From RQOF01 sp964461135 (GTDB taxonomy: Bacteria; Calditrichota; Calditrichia; RBG-13-44-9), in the NCBI GenBank assembly GCA_964461135.1, contig CAYWTB010000102.1, positions 1-15,810 of the forward strand: DNA of 15,810 nt. Direction: 5' to 3'. Below are positions 1 through 7,531 of the stretch, piece by piece (position 1 is the first letter of the stretch; every line of letters begins with the position of its first letter). Below the pieces are notes generated by a model. The model ran no database searches, was not told the origin of the DNA, and saw nothing but the letters and a program-made list of their open reading frames with translations. The position numbers and the translations under genes were made by a program.

Positions 1-599
1 TATACCCCGTATATTATGCAATATCATCACTTATGAGTTTCGTGAAAGGCAGTTGTGAATTAAGCAGATTAGATTAATGTTTTAATTCTGAAACTGAGCA
101 GGCTGTCATTGTCACAGAAGTGACCACTATGTGGCGAGACATGGATGTCGTGGCCTGTCCGGCAACTGACGGGCAATCTCCTTGTTGCCGGATTGATCCC
201 ATGGAAGGATAATATCGAAAGAATCTTAAGGAGATTACTTAGTGCTACTCCTTACCACATGGTGGTCCCTTCCGGGACAATGACACTTAATTAAATATGA
301 TTCAATAACTATTTAAAATCAATAATTTAGAACCAGCATTTTTTTATGAAATGCAATAATCGTATTAAAATAAATTAACATAAAATCAAACATTTTTTAT
401 TAGTCTTCTTTTGCTGGTAAAAAAATTATTTTATACTTTTAATATTATATATTTTTTATCCAGTTGAGTGAACTACCGAAATCTGATTCATTCCCCAAGA
501 TTAATTTTCCATTAAAATTATTTATCTGGCACATTATTTGTCTTATTTCCAGAATGGAATTAATTGAAGAATTTATCCTTAAAAGTGAAGGTGGACATT
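1..599. other. Gene-free leader region
   Basis: No convincing coding sequence was found. All three forward frames at the left edge close within about 77 nt, so no upstream gene tail can be recognised. The first half holds the structured inverted-repeat element at 104-285. From about 286 to 560 the DNA is very A+T-rich, with long A and T runs, as expected of a promoter-bearing leader for the beta-helix gene. I could not identify a promoter with confidence. Confidence 0.6.
104..285. repeat. Structured inverted-repeat element (MITE/REP-like)
   Basis: About 182 bp bounded by imperfect terminal inverted repeats. Positions 104-134 pair with 255-285, with 27 of 31 positions matching by my count; both ends begin TGTCATTGTC when read inward. 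Nested inside are AATCTCCTT (175-183) against its inverse at 228-236, a CCGGCAA/TTGCCGG pair (159-165 and 185-191), and GACAT-GG-ATGTC (138-149). No frame across it codes for a protein. The design, with TGTCATTG ends and internal CAATCTCC/GGAGATT blocks, resembles dispersed palindromic intergenic repeats I know from many bacterial genomes, but membership of a named family is a guess. It could be a non-autonomous mobile element or a folded RNA/DNA element. Confidence 0.7.
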
Positions 600-2030
600 A
601 TGAATCTTAATATTACGATGATAAAACCAATTATTATAACGCTTGTACTGGTAAGTCTGGGAATGTGTAGAATCTTACAGGTGGGGCCCGGGAAAACCTA
701 TTCGGTACCCAGTGCAGCGGCTGCAGTGGCCGTGAATGGTGATACCATTGAAATAGATGCCGGAGAATATGCCGGTGATGTAACTGCATGGTATCCCAAT
801 AATTTGACTATTAAAGGTGTCAGTGGCCGGGCTCATATGAGGGCTGCCGGTGCCAATGCACAGGGTAAAGGTACCTGGGTTATTAAAGGGAATAATACGG
901 TGGTGGAAAACATAGAATTTTCAGAAGCCTCCGTGCCTGATGAGAACGGAGCCGGCATCCGCCAGGATGGCGGCAGTTTGACGGTCAGAAATTGCTATTT
1001 TCATGACAATGAGAATGGTATCCTGGGCGGGGATGGTGGCGGAAAGATGTTAATTGAATATTGTGAGTTTAATCATAATGGATTCGGAGATGGATATACT
1101 CATAATATGTACATTTCCGGCCCCGATACATTTATCCTGCGATATTCCTATTCACACCGTGCCCGAATTGGCCATAATGTTAAAACACGATCAAAGGTCA
1201 ATTTTATTGAATATAACAGAATCATGGATGAAGATGATGGAACCTCCAGCTATGCCATTGACGTTCCGAATGGTGGCTCGACCTACATTATCGGGAATCT
1301 GATTCAGCAAGGTCCTCAGACGGATAATTCCACCATTGTATCCTACGGGGCAGAAGGTTTGAGCAACCCCAACAGCGAACTTTTTTTTATTAACAATACC
1401 GTGGTGAATGACCGCGGATCAGGTACTTTTATTTATGTAAGCTCCGGTGCCAGCGCTCTTATCCAGAATAATATTTTTGCCAAAAATGGTGGTGTTCTCA
1501 GCGGACCGGGAAACCTGGTAACCAATCTTGTATCCAATAATCCGGGTCTGGTTGACATGGCAAATTTTGATTATCATCTGGGTACCAATTCACCGGCCAT
1601 AGATGCCGGTAGCGATCCGGGCTCTGCTAATGGCTACAACCTTTCGCCGCAATTTGAATACCAGCATCCGTCTCAGCGAAAAATTCGAAATCAATCGGGA
1701 ACCATCGATATTGGCGCGTATGAATATGAAAATCTGACCGGATTGTTTGATAACCATCAAACTGCCGATCAATTTTTTATGTCGCAGAATTATCCCAATC
1801 CCTTTAATCCAACAACCACAATTTATTATCAAGTACCAGCGTCCGCCAGGGTTCAAATTAAAGTATATGATGTGTCCGGAAAGGAAATTACTAATCTGGT
1901 GGACAATCAAATCTCTGCAGGAAGTCATGAAGTATCATGGAACGCTGTAGATTTTCCTACGGGCATCTACTATTACCAGATCCAGGCAGGGGAATTTCAG
2001 GCAGTGAAGAAAATGGTATTGATCAAATAA
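600..2030 (+). CDS. Secreted right-handed beta-helix protein with T9SS type A sorting domain
   Basis: Predicted 476-aa exported protein. Residues 1 to about 25 form a signal peptide (Lys9, then the hydrophobic run PIIITLVLVSLG). Residues of about 28-385 are a right-handed parallel beta-helix with short repeating strands such as NTVVENIEF and LTVRNCYF, the fold of pectate-lyase-like lyases and epimerases. Residues of about 390-476 are a T9SS type A C-terminal domain: NYPNPFNP at 397-404, then the VYDVSGKEI and GIYYYQI strands and a terminal KKMVLIK. The product should cross the outer membrane by T9SS and be released or surface-anchored. I chose ATG 600 because AAGGTGG lies 5 nt upstream; an in-frame TTG at 564 would put an implausible extension before the signal peptide. 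His168-Asn-Met-Tyr171 and the later GHNVK and PNGG segments recur in the paralog at 3064 and may mark the functional face. No catalytic activity can be assigned. The surface glycan is a plausible substrate, from context only. Confidence 0.88.
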   Translation: MNLNITMIKPIIITLVLVSLGMCRILQVGPGKTYSVPSAAAAVAVNGDTIEIDAGEYAGDVTAWYPNNLTIKGVSGRAHMRAAGANAQGKGTWVIKGNNTVVENIEFSEASVPDENGAGIRQDGGSLTVRNCYFHDNENGILGGDGGGKMLIEYCEFNHNGFGDGYTHNMYISGPDTFILRYSYSHRARIGHNVKTRSKVNFIEYNRIMDEDDGTSSYAIDVPNGGSTYIIGNLIQQGPQTDNSTIVSYGAEGLSNPNSELFFINNTVVNDRGSGTFIYVSSGASALIQNNIFAKNGGVLSGPGNLVTNLVSNNPGLVDMANFDYHLGTNSPAIDAGSDPGSANGYNLSPQFEYQHPSQRKIRNQSGTIDIGAYEYENLTGLFDNHQTADQFFMSQNYPNPFNPTTTIYYQVPASARVQIKVYDVSGKEITNLVDNQISAGSHEVSWNAVDFPTGIYYYQIQAGEFQAVKKMVLIK

Positions 2031-2470
2031 TCATCCTATGATATCAGTCGAGAAAGACTCTGCCAGGATTAACAGGATGAAAAAGTTTTTCCCGATTCAT
2101 ACTTTTGGTTTAAGGCATCATAGAGCAGAGTGATAAACGGTTTATCGATAAATGGAATCTGATAGATCTTCAAAAGTAAATTCTTCTGTGCAATTTGAAA
2201 AAAATAGAATACAGTTTCCCACTTGATATGTTTGATTGTGGGATAATATTACTTATTATTGCTTAAATATGGTCTTTTCAAAACCTTCCCTCCCAACATA
2301 AAATTCAACAAAAGATCAACCTAAGAAATTTTATCTAAGTTTGGTCAATAATGTTCTATTTAAATATTTGCCTTCATTAAGAGGGACCTTCAGAAAAAAT
2401 CTGTAGAAATTCCGGTGCACCGAACGTAAAAATTCTTTCTGCCTGTCCGGCGTCCGACGGATTTGAGCTA

Positions 2471-2521
2471 GCACTCAATAGATACCAAAAGAACTTTGAT
2501 GTCTATGGGACGATTGAGTGC
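2471..2521. repeat. 9-bp perfect inverted repeat flanking a 33-nt loop
   Basis: GCACTCAAT (2471-2479) is matched exactly by its reverse complement ATTGAGTGC (2513-2521). A smaller nested pair, ATAGA/TCTAT (2478-2482 and 2502-2506), sits inside. It lies about 50 nt upstream of the hairpin repeat at 2568-2620 and probably belongs to the same composite element. Function unknown. Confidence 0.6.
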
Positions 2522-2567
2522 GAGCGAGTTTAAGAATTTTAGCGAGGTGCAACGCTGAATTTCCAGA

Positions 2568-2620
2568 TTTTTTCTGACAGTCTTGATTTTTTGGTTCTTT
2601 TGCATCAAGGCAAAAGAACA
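2568..2620 (+). repeat. Hairpin repeat, copy A
   Basis: A 53-nt segment that matches 12523-12575 at 46 of 53 positions in the same orientation. It opens with a T-run and CTGACAGTCTTGA and ends in a perfect 10-bp stem, GTTCTTTTGC (2594-2603) and GCAAAAGAAC (2610-2619), closing a 6-nt loop ATCAAG. Four of the seven differences from the other copy fall in the stem and keep it fully paired. No T-tract follows the stem, so it is not a standard intrinsic terminator. Likely an interspersed structured repeat of this genome. Confidence 0.75.
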
Positions 2621-3063
2621 GGCAATAAGAAATTCGATACACTTAAACAATAGGTATTTAGAAAAATTTACCCAGAATGTCTTTGATCAATAATCTATCT
2701 AATTCATTTACATATACCCATTCGGGTAAAGTTAAAATAAAATTGGGTTAATAATAATTTTGTGCAAAAGGCCTCTAAGGAAAAAATTTAATAAAAGCTT
2801 TATAAAAATGATGTGGTATATTTGTTAGAAAAAGTAAAATGAATTTGGCCGTTTAGAAAGCCATCTGATGAATTCATATGCACAACATTTTTGTGCCTTC
2901 TATATAACACATTTTTATCTTTAAGCATGTTAATGAGTTGAGAAAATAATTACCGAAAGACTTTCTGAATTAAAAAAATAATCCTTTAATTTATTTTATT
3001 TTAACCTTTTTAAGGCCTTGAATAAAAAAATATTTATCTGTTTTAGGAAGAGGATAATACACC

Positions 3064-4254
3064 ATGAATATTAAGAAAGAGAGGAAAGTTAGTATTTTAT
3101 TTCTTCTTTTGGTTTTAATCTTATTAAGTGAGGGTATTGCAGGAAAAAGACTCGAGGTTGGTCCGGGAAAAACCTATCCACTACCGAGTCTGGCATTCGC
3201 TGTAGCTGGTGATGGGGATACGATTGATATTGCTGCCGGTGAATATAGGGGAGATGTGGCTTCCGTCGGACAAAATTCACTGAATATCAGGGGAATTGGC
3301 GGTAAGGCCCACCTGAATGCCGGGGGTAAAGATGCCGAAGGCAAAGCGATCTGGGTAATTAAAGGCGATGAAAATTTAATTGAGAATATTGAATTTTCCG
3401 GTGCATCAGTTCCTGATCAAAATGGTGCGGGAATCCGGTTTGAGGGAAAAAGTTTAACCATCCGGAATTGTTATTTCCATGATAACGAAAATGGCTTGCT
3501 GGTCAGCAATAATCCTGAGGCAGAACTTGCCATTGAAAACTGTGAATTTGCCAATAATGGATTCGGGGATGGCCTGACCCATAACATGTATATCGGAAAA
3601 ATCAAATCCTTTACTCTCAAATTCAGCTATATTCATCATGTCAAAATAGGAAATAATGTTAAAAGCAGGGCGGAGAATAATTATATCCTCTACAACAGAA
3701 TAATGGACGAACAGACCGGAACAGCCAGTTATCAGATTGATCTTCCAAACGGAGGGCTGTCCTTTATCATGGGAAATCTAATCCAGCAAGGTCCGGCGGC
3801 TGAAAATTATCATATTATTTCCTATGGTGCTGAAGGATTGTCAAATCCTGTCAATGAAGTTTATATAGTCAACAATACCATTGTAAATGACAGGAGTTCA
3901 GGCGTCTTTGTGCGAATAAAAGAGGGTACCGAATCATCAAAAATAATTAATAACATTTTCGCCGGTCAGGGTCAGATCCTGAGCGGGTTGGGCGATCTTT
4001 TCACTAATTTAGTTACCCCTGATATTCATAAAACCATCACATTTTTTTCGGAAAAACCTGGATTGAGGAACATCGAAAAATACGATTATGAATTAACGAA
4101 AGATTCGCCTGCCATTGACAAAGGGAGTATGATGGGGAGAATTAATAATTTTGACCCGATTCCCCGATGGGAATACGTTCATCCTCTGCAAGGGCGGGAG
4201 AGAGTTATTCAGGGCAAAATTGATATTGGTGCCTATGAATTTAATTCTAAATAA
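3064..4254 (+). CDS. Secreted right-handed beta-helix protein, paralog without T9SS domain
   Basis: Predicted 396-aa exported protein, clearly paralogous to the one at 600-2030 along its whole helix. Residues 1 to about 27 are a Sec signal peptide (MNIKKERK, then a hydrophobic run ending near GIAG). The beta-helix follows from the shared VGPGKTY (about residue 32) to the shared IDIGAYE at the C-terminus. Highly similar blocks include His173-Asn-Met-Tyr176, NNVKSR, YNRIMDE, DLPNGG, GNLIQQGP and SYGAEGLSNP. The protein stops where the first paralog begins its roughly 90-residue T9SS domain, so it should be periplasmic or exported another way. ATG 3064 has a purine-rich AGGAAGAGG about 9 nt upstream. 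The stop lies 12 nt before asnB, so the two are probably co-transcribed. Reading it as a glycan lyase, epimerase or binding protein is inferred from fold and context; no catalytic residues are established. Confidence 0.87.
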   Translation: MNIKKERKVSILFLLLVLILLSEGIAGKRLEVGPGKTYPLPSLAFAVAGDGDTIDIAAGEYRGDVASVGQNSLNIRGIGGKAHLNAGGKDAEGKAIWVIKGDENLIENIEFSGASVPDQNGAGIRFEGKSLTIRNCYFHDNENGLLVSNNPEAELAIENCEFANNGFGDGLTHNMYIGKIKSFTLKFSYIHHVKIGNNVKSRAENNYILYNRIMDEQTGTASYQIDLPNGGLSFIMGNLIQQGPAAENYHIISYGAEGLSNPVNEVYIVNNTIVNDRSSGVFVRIKEGTESSKIINNIFAGQGQILSGLGDLFTNLVTPDIHKTITFFSEKPGLRNIEKYDYELTKDSPAIDKGSMMGRINNFDPIPRWEYVHPLQGRERVIQGKIDIGAYEFNSK

Positions 4255-4266
4255 ACCAGGAAAATT

Positions 4267-6153
4267 ATGTGTGGTATTTGTGGGGTTATAATCCCTAATC
4301 AGGACCGGAGAATGGATAAAAGTGTCCTGAAACGGATGACAGATTCCTTAAAACACCGGGGCCCTGATGACGAGGGCTTTTTTATTAATGATTTTGTCGG
4401 GATTGGTCACCGCCGCCTGAGTATAATTGATCTGGCCGGAGGGCATCAACCGATCTATAATGAGGACAAAAGTAAACTCATTGTCTTTAATGGTGAGATT
4501 TATAATTTTCAGGAAAATAGAGAATTTCTATTAAAAAAAGGTCATCAATTTAGGACATCTTCTGACACGGAAGTTATTTTACATCTTTATGAGGAGTTTG
4601 GAACATCCTGTGTTGAAAAACTGAGAGGTATGTTTGCCTTTGCCATTTATGATATAAAAGAAAAGACGTTATTCCTTGCGAGAGACCGTCTTGGTATCAA
4701 ACCGTTATATTATTATTTCTATAACGGTAAATTTATATTTGGTTCTGAAATTAAGGCGATTCTGGAATATGATGATGTTAATATAGATATTGATATTGAA
4801 GCGTTGTCCGACTATTTATCATATTTATATATTCCTGCTCCCAAATCAATTTTTAAACATGTTAAAAAGTTAGCTGCGGGTCACTGGCTTCTCTTAAAGA
4901 ATGAAAACTTAATTATTCAGAAGTACTGGGATTTACAATTTGAAACCAATAACTCCTTGTCTGAAAATGAGTGGACGGAAAAATTACAGTCATTATTGGA
5001 AGAATCCATTAAAGTCAGACTAATCAGTGAAGTGCCTCTGGGAGCTTTCTTAAGCGGTGGTCTTGATTCTTCACTGGTGGTATCCATCATGGCAGGTTTG
5101 AAACAGGAACCCGTTATTACCAACTCAATCGGATTTAAAGAAAAAGAATTTAATGAAATCGATTATGCCAGGGAAGTTTCAAATTTATTTAATACTGAGC
5201 ACCACGAATATTTTGTTAATCCGCTTAATGTAGAAATACTGGATAAACTGGCCTGGTTTTATGATGAACCATTTGCCGATTCTTCTGCTCTTCCAACTTA
5301 TTTTGTTTCCAAAATGACCCGCGAAAATGTAAAAGTGGCATTGAGTGGGGACGGTGGTGATGAAAATTTTGCCGGCTACAGGCGCTATTATTTTGACTAT
5401 CTGGAAAATGAATTGCGGATGAAAATTCCATCATTCCTTAAAATAAGCATAATAAAACTTTTGGCCTTGGCTTATCCCAAGGCAGACTGGTTGCCGCAAA
5501 TATTCAGGGCTAAAACATTGCTGACTAATATAAGCCTGGATCATGCGGAAGCTTATTTTAATTCAATGACTCATTTCAATTATAACAAAAAGAGTAAGCT
5601 TCTTAATCCTGATGTTTTATATGATTTAAATGATTATGATTCATTTTTGTTATTCCGAAATCATTTCGACAATTCAGATGATTGCGATGATCTGTCAAGA
5701 ATTCAGTATTTAGATATAAAAACATACCTGGTAGACGATATTTTGACAAAAGTGGACCGGGCCAGCATGGCCAATAGTCTGGAAGTCAGAGTCCCCCTGC
5801 TTGATCATAAATTTATGGAACTGGTTGCCCAAATACCTGCTCACTTCAAATTAAGGGGCAAAACGGGGAAATATTTGTTTAAAAAATTTGCTGAAACAAA
5901 ATTACCTCACCAAATAATTCATAGGAAGAAAACCGGTTTCTCAATTCCATTGGATTCATGGTTCCGTAATGAATTAAAATTTGTATTTGAGGAAGAAGTG
6001 ATCAATACTACCAGCCCAATAAATAACATTCTAAATAAAAATTACATCAGAGAGTTATGGAGAAATCATCAAAATAAAATGAATAATTATGGTGTTCAGT
6101 TATGGACTATTCTTATGTTTGAAAAGTGGTATCAAAATTTTATCTCACCTTAA
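4267..6153 (+). CDS. asnB: Asparagine synthase (glutamine-hydrolysing) / AsnB-family amidotransferase
   Basis: A 628-aa, full-length class II amidotransferase. The N-terminal glutaminase domain begins MCGICG, with catalytic Cys2 exposed after Met removal, plus the glutamine-site signature NGEIYN (Asn75, Gly76, Glu77) and Asp100. The C-terminal synthetase domain has the ATP pyrophosphatase loop SGGLDSS (263-269), then SGDGGDE, VDRASMANSLEVRVPLLDH and KKTGFSIP, all typical of AsnB. Ammonia released from glutamine is used to amidate an adenylated carboxylate; the classical product is asparagine. Homologues inside polysaccharide clusters are often thought to amidate sugar or peptide carboxylates instead, and sequence alone cannot separate these. 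The start is supported by AGGAAA just upstream and by the invariant Cys2. It follows the second beta-helix gene by 12 nt. Family call is firm; the physiological acceptor is open. Confidence 0.95.
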   Translation: MCGICGVIIPNQDRRMDKSVLKRMTDSLKHRGPDDEGFFINDFVGIGHRRLSIIDLAGGHQPIYNEDKSKLIVFNGEIYNFQENREFLLKKGHQFRTSSDTEVILHLYEEFGTSCVEKLRGMFAFAIYDIKEKTLFLARDRLGIKPLYYYFYNGKFIFGSEIKAILEYDDVNIDIDIEALSDYLSYLYIPAPKSIFKHVKKLAAGHWLLLKNENLIIQKYWDLQFETNNSLSENEWTEKLQSLLEESIKVRLISEVPLGAFLSGGLDSSLVVSIMAGLKQEPVITNSIGFKEKEFNEIDYAREVSNLFNTEHHEYFVNPLNVEILDKLAWFYDEPFADSSALPTYFVSKMTRENVKVALSGDGGDENFAGYRRYYFDYLENELRMKIPSFLKISIIKLLALAYPKADWLPQIFRAKTLLTNISLDHAEAYFNSMTHFNYNKKSKLLNPDVLYDLNDYDSFLLFRNHFDNSDDCDDLSRIQYLDIKTYLVDDILTKVDRASMANSLEVRVPLLDHKFMELVAQIPAHFKLRGKTGKYLFKKFAETKLPHQIIHRKKTGFSIPLDSWFRNELKFVFEEEVINTTSPINNILNKNYIRELWRNHQNKMNNYGVQLWTILMFEKWYQNFISP

Positions 6154-6174
6154 ATTAAGTGATTACATGTAATA

Positions 6175-6209
6175 TTATTATGATTCTGTGATTGACAGAT
6201 TAATAATAA
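6175..6209 (+). other. A+T-rich stem-loop after asnB
   Basis: Arms 6175-6189 and 6195-6209 pair at 13 of 15 positions around a 5-nt loop GATTG, starting 21 nt after the asnB stop. A perfect 12-bp palindrome, ATTACATGTAAT (6162-6173), sits directly before it. There is no T-run after the stem, so it is at best an atypical terminator or an mRNA 3'-end stabiliser. It lies in the 152-nt gap that separates asnB from the glycosyltransferase run, where a transcriptional boundary would make sense. Confidence 0.45.
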
Positions 6210-6305
6210 AATCCGTAACTATTCCATGAGACTAATTTTAGTTTTAATGATACAATTAATTTAAATTAAATAGTTAGAGCCGAAGATCTTATCTAGTTTA
6301 ATCAT

Positions 6306-7499
6306 ATGAAAATACTTGTATTTACCACGTTATTTCCTAATGATGTTAATCCTAATCATGGTGTATTTATTAAAGAAAGAATGAAAAATGTTTCAAAATA
6401 TAATGAGGTTAAAGTAGTTGCCCCTGTTCCATATTTCCCCAAAATAAAATTTTTCGCCAAATGGTATATATATTCACAGATCAAACAGAAAAATGTGTTC
6501 GATTCTCTGCAGACGTATCACCCAAGATATTTTATAACCCCCAGGTTGGGAATGACTTTGTACGGACTTTTTATGTTCTTTTCTGTCATTTCTTTTATAA
6601 AAAAGCTTCGAGAAAAGTATCCATTTGACATTATTGATGCTCATTATATATATCCTGATGGTATGGCTGCTATTCTTCTGGCAAAATTTTTCAAAAAGCC
6701 CCTTGTTTTATCTGCCAGAGGAACAGATATAAATCTCTATCCTAAGTTTCCTTTAATCAAAAAACAAATTATATTTTCTTTAAAAAATGCCGACAGAATT
6801 ATTGCTGTCTGTGAAGCGTTAAAAAAATCTATGATTAAACTTGGAATACCTCCGGAAAAAATATCAGTGGTACCAAATGGAGTTGATACCCGGAAATTTC
6901 ATCCAGTATCAAAAGAAATGATCAGAAAAAAATTAGACTTGCCTGCCAACCAAAAAATTATATTATCAGTTGGTAATTTGATTGAACGAAAAGGTTTTCA
7001 TTTTATTATTGAAGCGTTTAGTATTTTGAAGAATAAACTCAGGGGAAATGAAACACCTCTATTAGTAATTGTGGGTGAAGGAGAATATAGAAAAATTCTC
7101 GAAAATTTAGTAGATAAATATGATCTTTGGAATCATGTTAGATTAGTTGGCGCCGTTCTGCATAAAAACTTATATAAATGGTACAGTAGTTGTGATATAT
7201 TTTGTCTGGCCAGTTCTAGAGAAGGTTGGCCAAATGTACTTTTAGAAGCAATGGCGTGTGGGAAACCGGTTGTTGCAACAAATGTCTGGGGAGTATCTGA
7301 AGTTATAAAAAATGATAAATACGGTATCCTGGTTGAAAATCAAAAGCCCTTATTACTTGCTGAATCTCTTGAATCTGCTTTAAAAAAAGACTGGAATCAT
7401 CCAGAAATACTCAGGTACGCCCGAACTCATACCTGGGATAATGTTGCCCAACTGGTAATAAATGAATTTGAAAAAGCGTTTAAAAGTACATTATCATAA
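6306..7499 (+). CDS. Glycosyltransferase family 4 (GT-B fold, TuaC-like)
   Basis: A 397-aa retaining GT-B glycosyltransferase of normal family length. The N-terminal acceptor domain opens with MKILVFTTLFP and NHGVFIKER, an arrangement I associate with TuaC-like and other surface-polysaccharide GT4 enzymes. The C-terminal nucleotide-sugar domain contains PNGVDTRKF, the SVGNLIERKGF donor-site loop and the GT4 EX7E signature, Glu306 and Glu314 within SREGWPNVLLEAMACGKP. It should transfer a sugar from a nucleotide donor to a growing lipid-linked glycan on the cytoplasmic face. It is the first gene of the run to 12174, and the next gene follows after 32 nt. No Shine-Dalgarno-like sequence is visible before ATG 6306, and the gene looks more A+T-rich than asnB or the 14-15 kb genes. 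Sugar specificity is unknown. Confidence 0.93.
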   Translation: MKILVFTTLFPNDVNPNHGVFIKERMKNVSKYNEVKVVAPVPYFPKIKFFAKWYIYSQIKQKNVFDSLQTYHPRYFITPRLGMTLYGLFMFFSVISFIKKLREKYPFDIIDAHYIYPDGMAAILLAKFFKKPLVLSARGTDINLYPKFPLIKKQIIFSLKNADRIIAVCEALKKSMIKLGIPPEKISVVPNGVDTRKFHPVSKEMIRKKLDLPANQKIILSVGNLIERKGFHFIIEAFSILKNKLRGNETPLLVIVGEGEYRKILENLVDKYDLWNHVRLVGAVLHKNLYKWYSSCDIFCLASSREGWPNVLLEAMACGKPVVATNVWGVSEVIKNDKYGILVENQKPLLLAESLESALKKDWNHPEILRYARTHTWDNVAQLVINEFEKAFKSTLS

Positions 7500-7531
7500 A
7501 TAGTCATATATCTTTTTAATAAAAACATTTT

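Larger units (their letters stand above)
2031..3063. other. 1-kb gene-free spacer between the beta-helix paralogs
   Basis: No credible gene was found. The region carries a 9-bp inverted repeat (2471-2521), one copy of a hairpin repeat also present near 12.5 kb (2568-2620), and a small TACCC-ATTC-GGGTA stem-loop at about 2716-2729. A short minus-strand open frame at 2468-2650 is fully explained by the repeat. The last 100-200 nt before the next gene are very A+T-rich and probably hold its promoter. There is no clear rho-independent terminator after the first beta-helix gene. Confidence 0.55.

Noticed and set aside
1..77. Possible tail of an upstream gene
   Set aside because: All three forward frames close within 77 nt and none shows a recognisable C-terminal motif.
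564..599. TTG start 12 codons upstream for the first beta-helix gene
   Set aside because: ATG 600 has AAGGTGG at good spacing and places the signal peptide at the N-terminus; the TTG would add a charged extension before it.
2468..2650. 60-aa open frame on the - strand
   Set aside because: It lies entirely over the inverted and hairpin repeats, with no ribosome binding site or recognisable domain. The coding appearance comes from the repeat.
2817..2824. TATATTTG, matching the Bacteroidota -7 pattern TAnnTTTG
   Set aside because: No TTTG-like -33 box at the right distance, it lies about 240 nt before the gene, and such matches are common in A+T-rich DNA.
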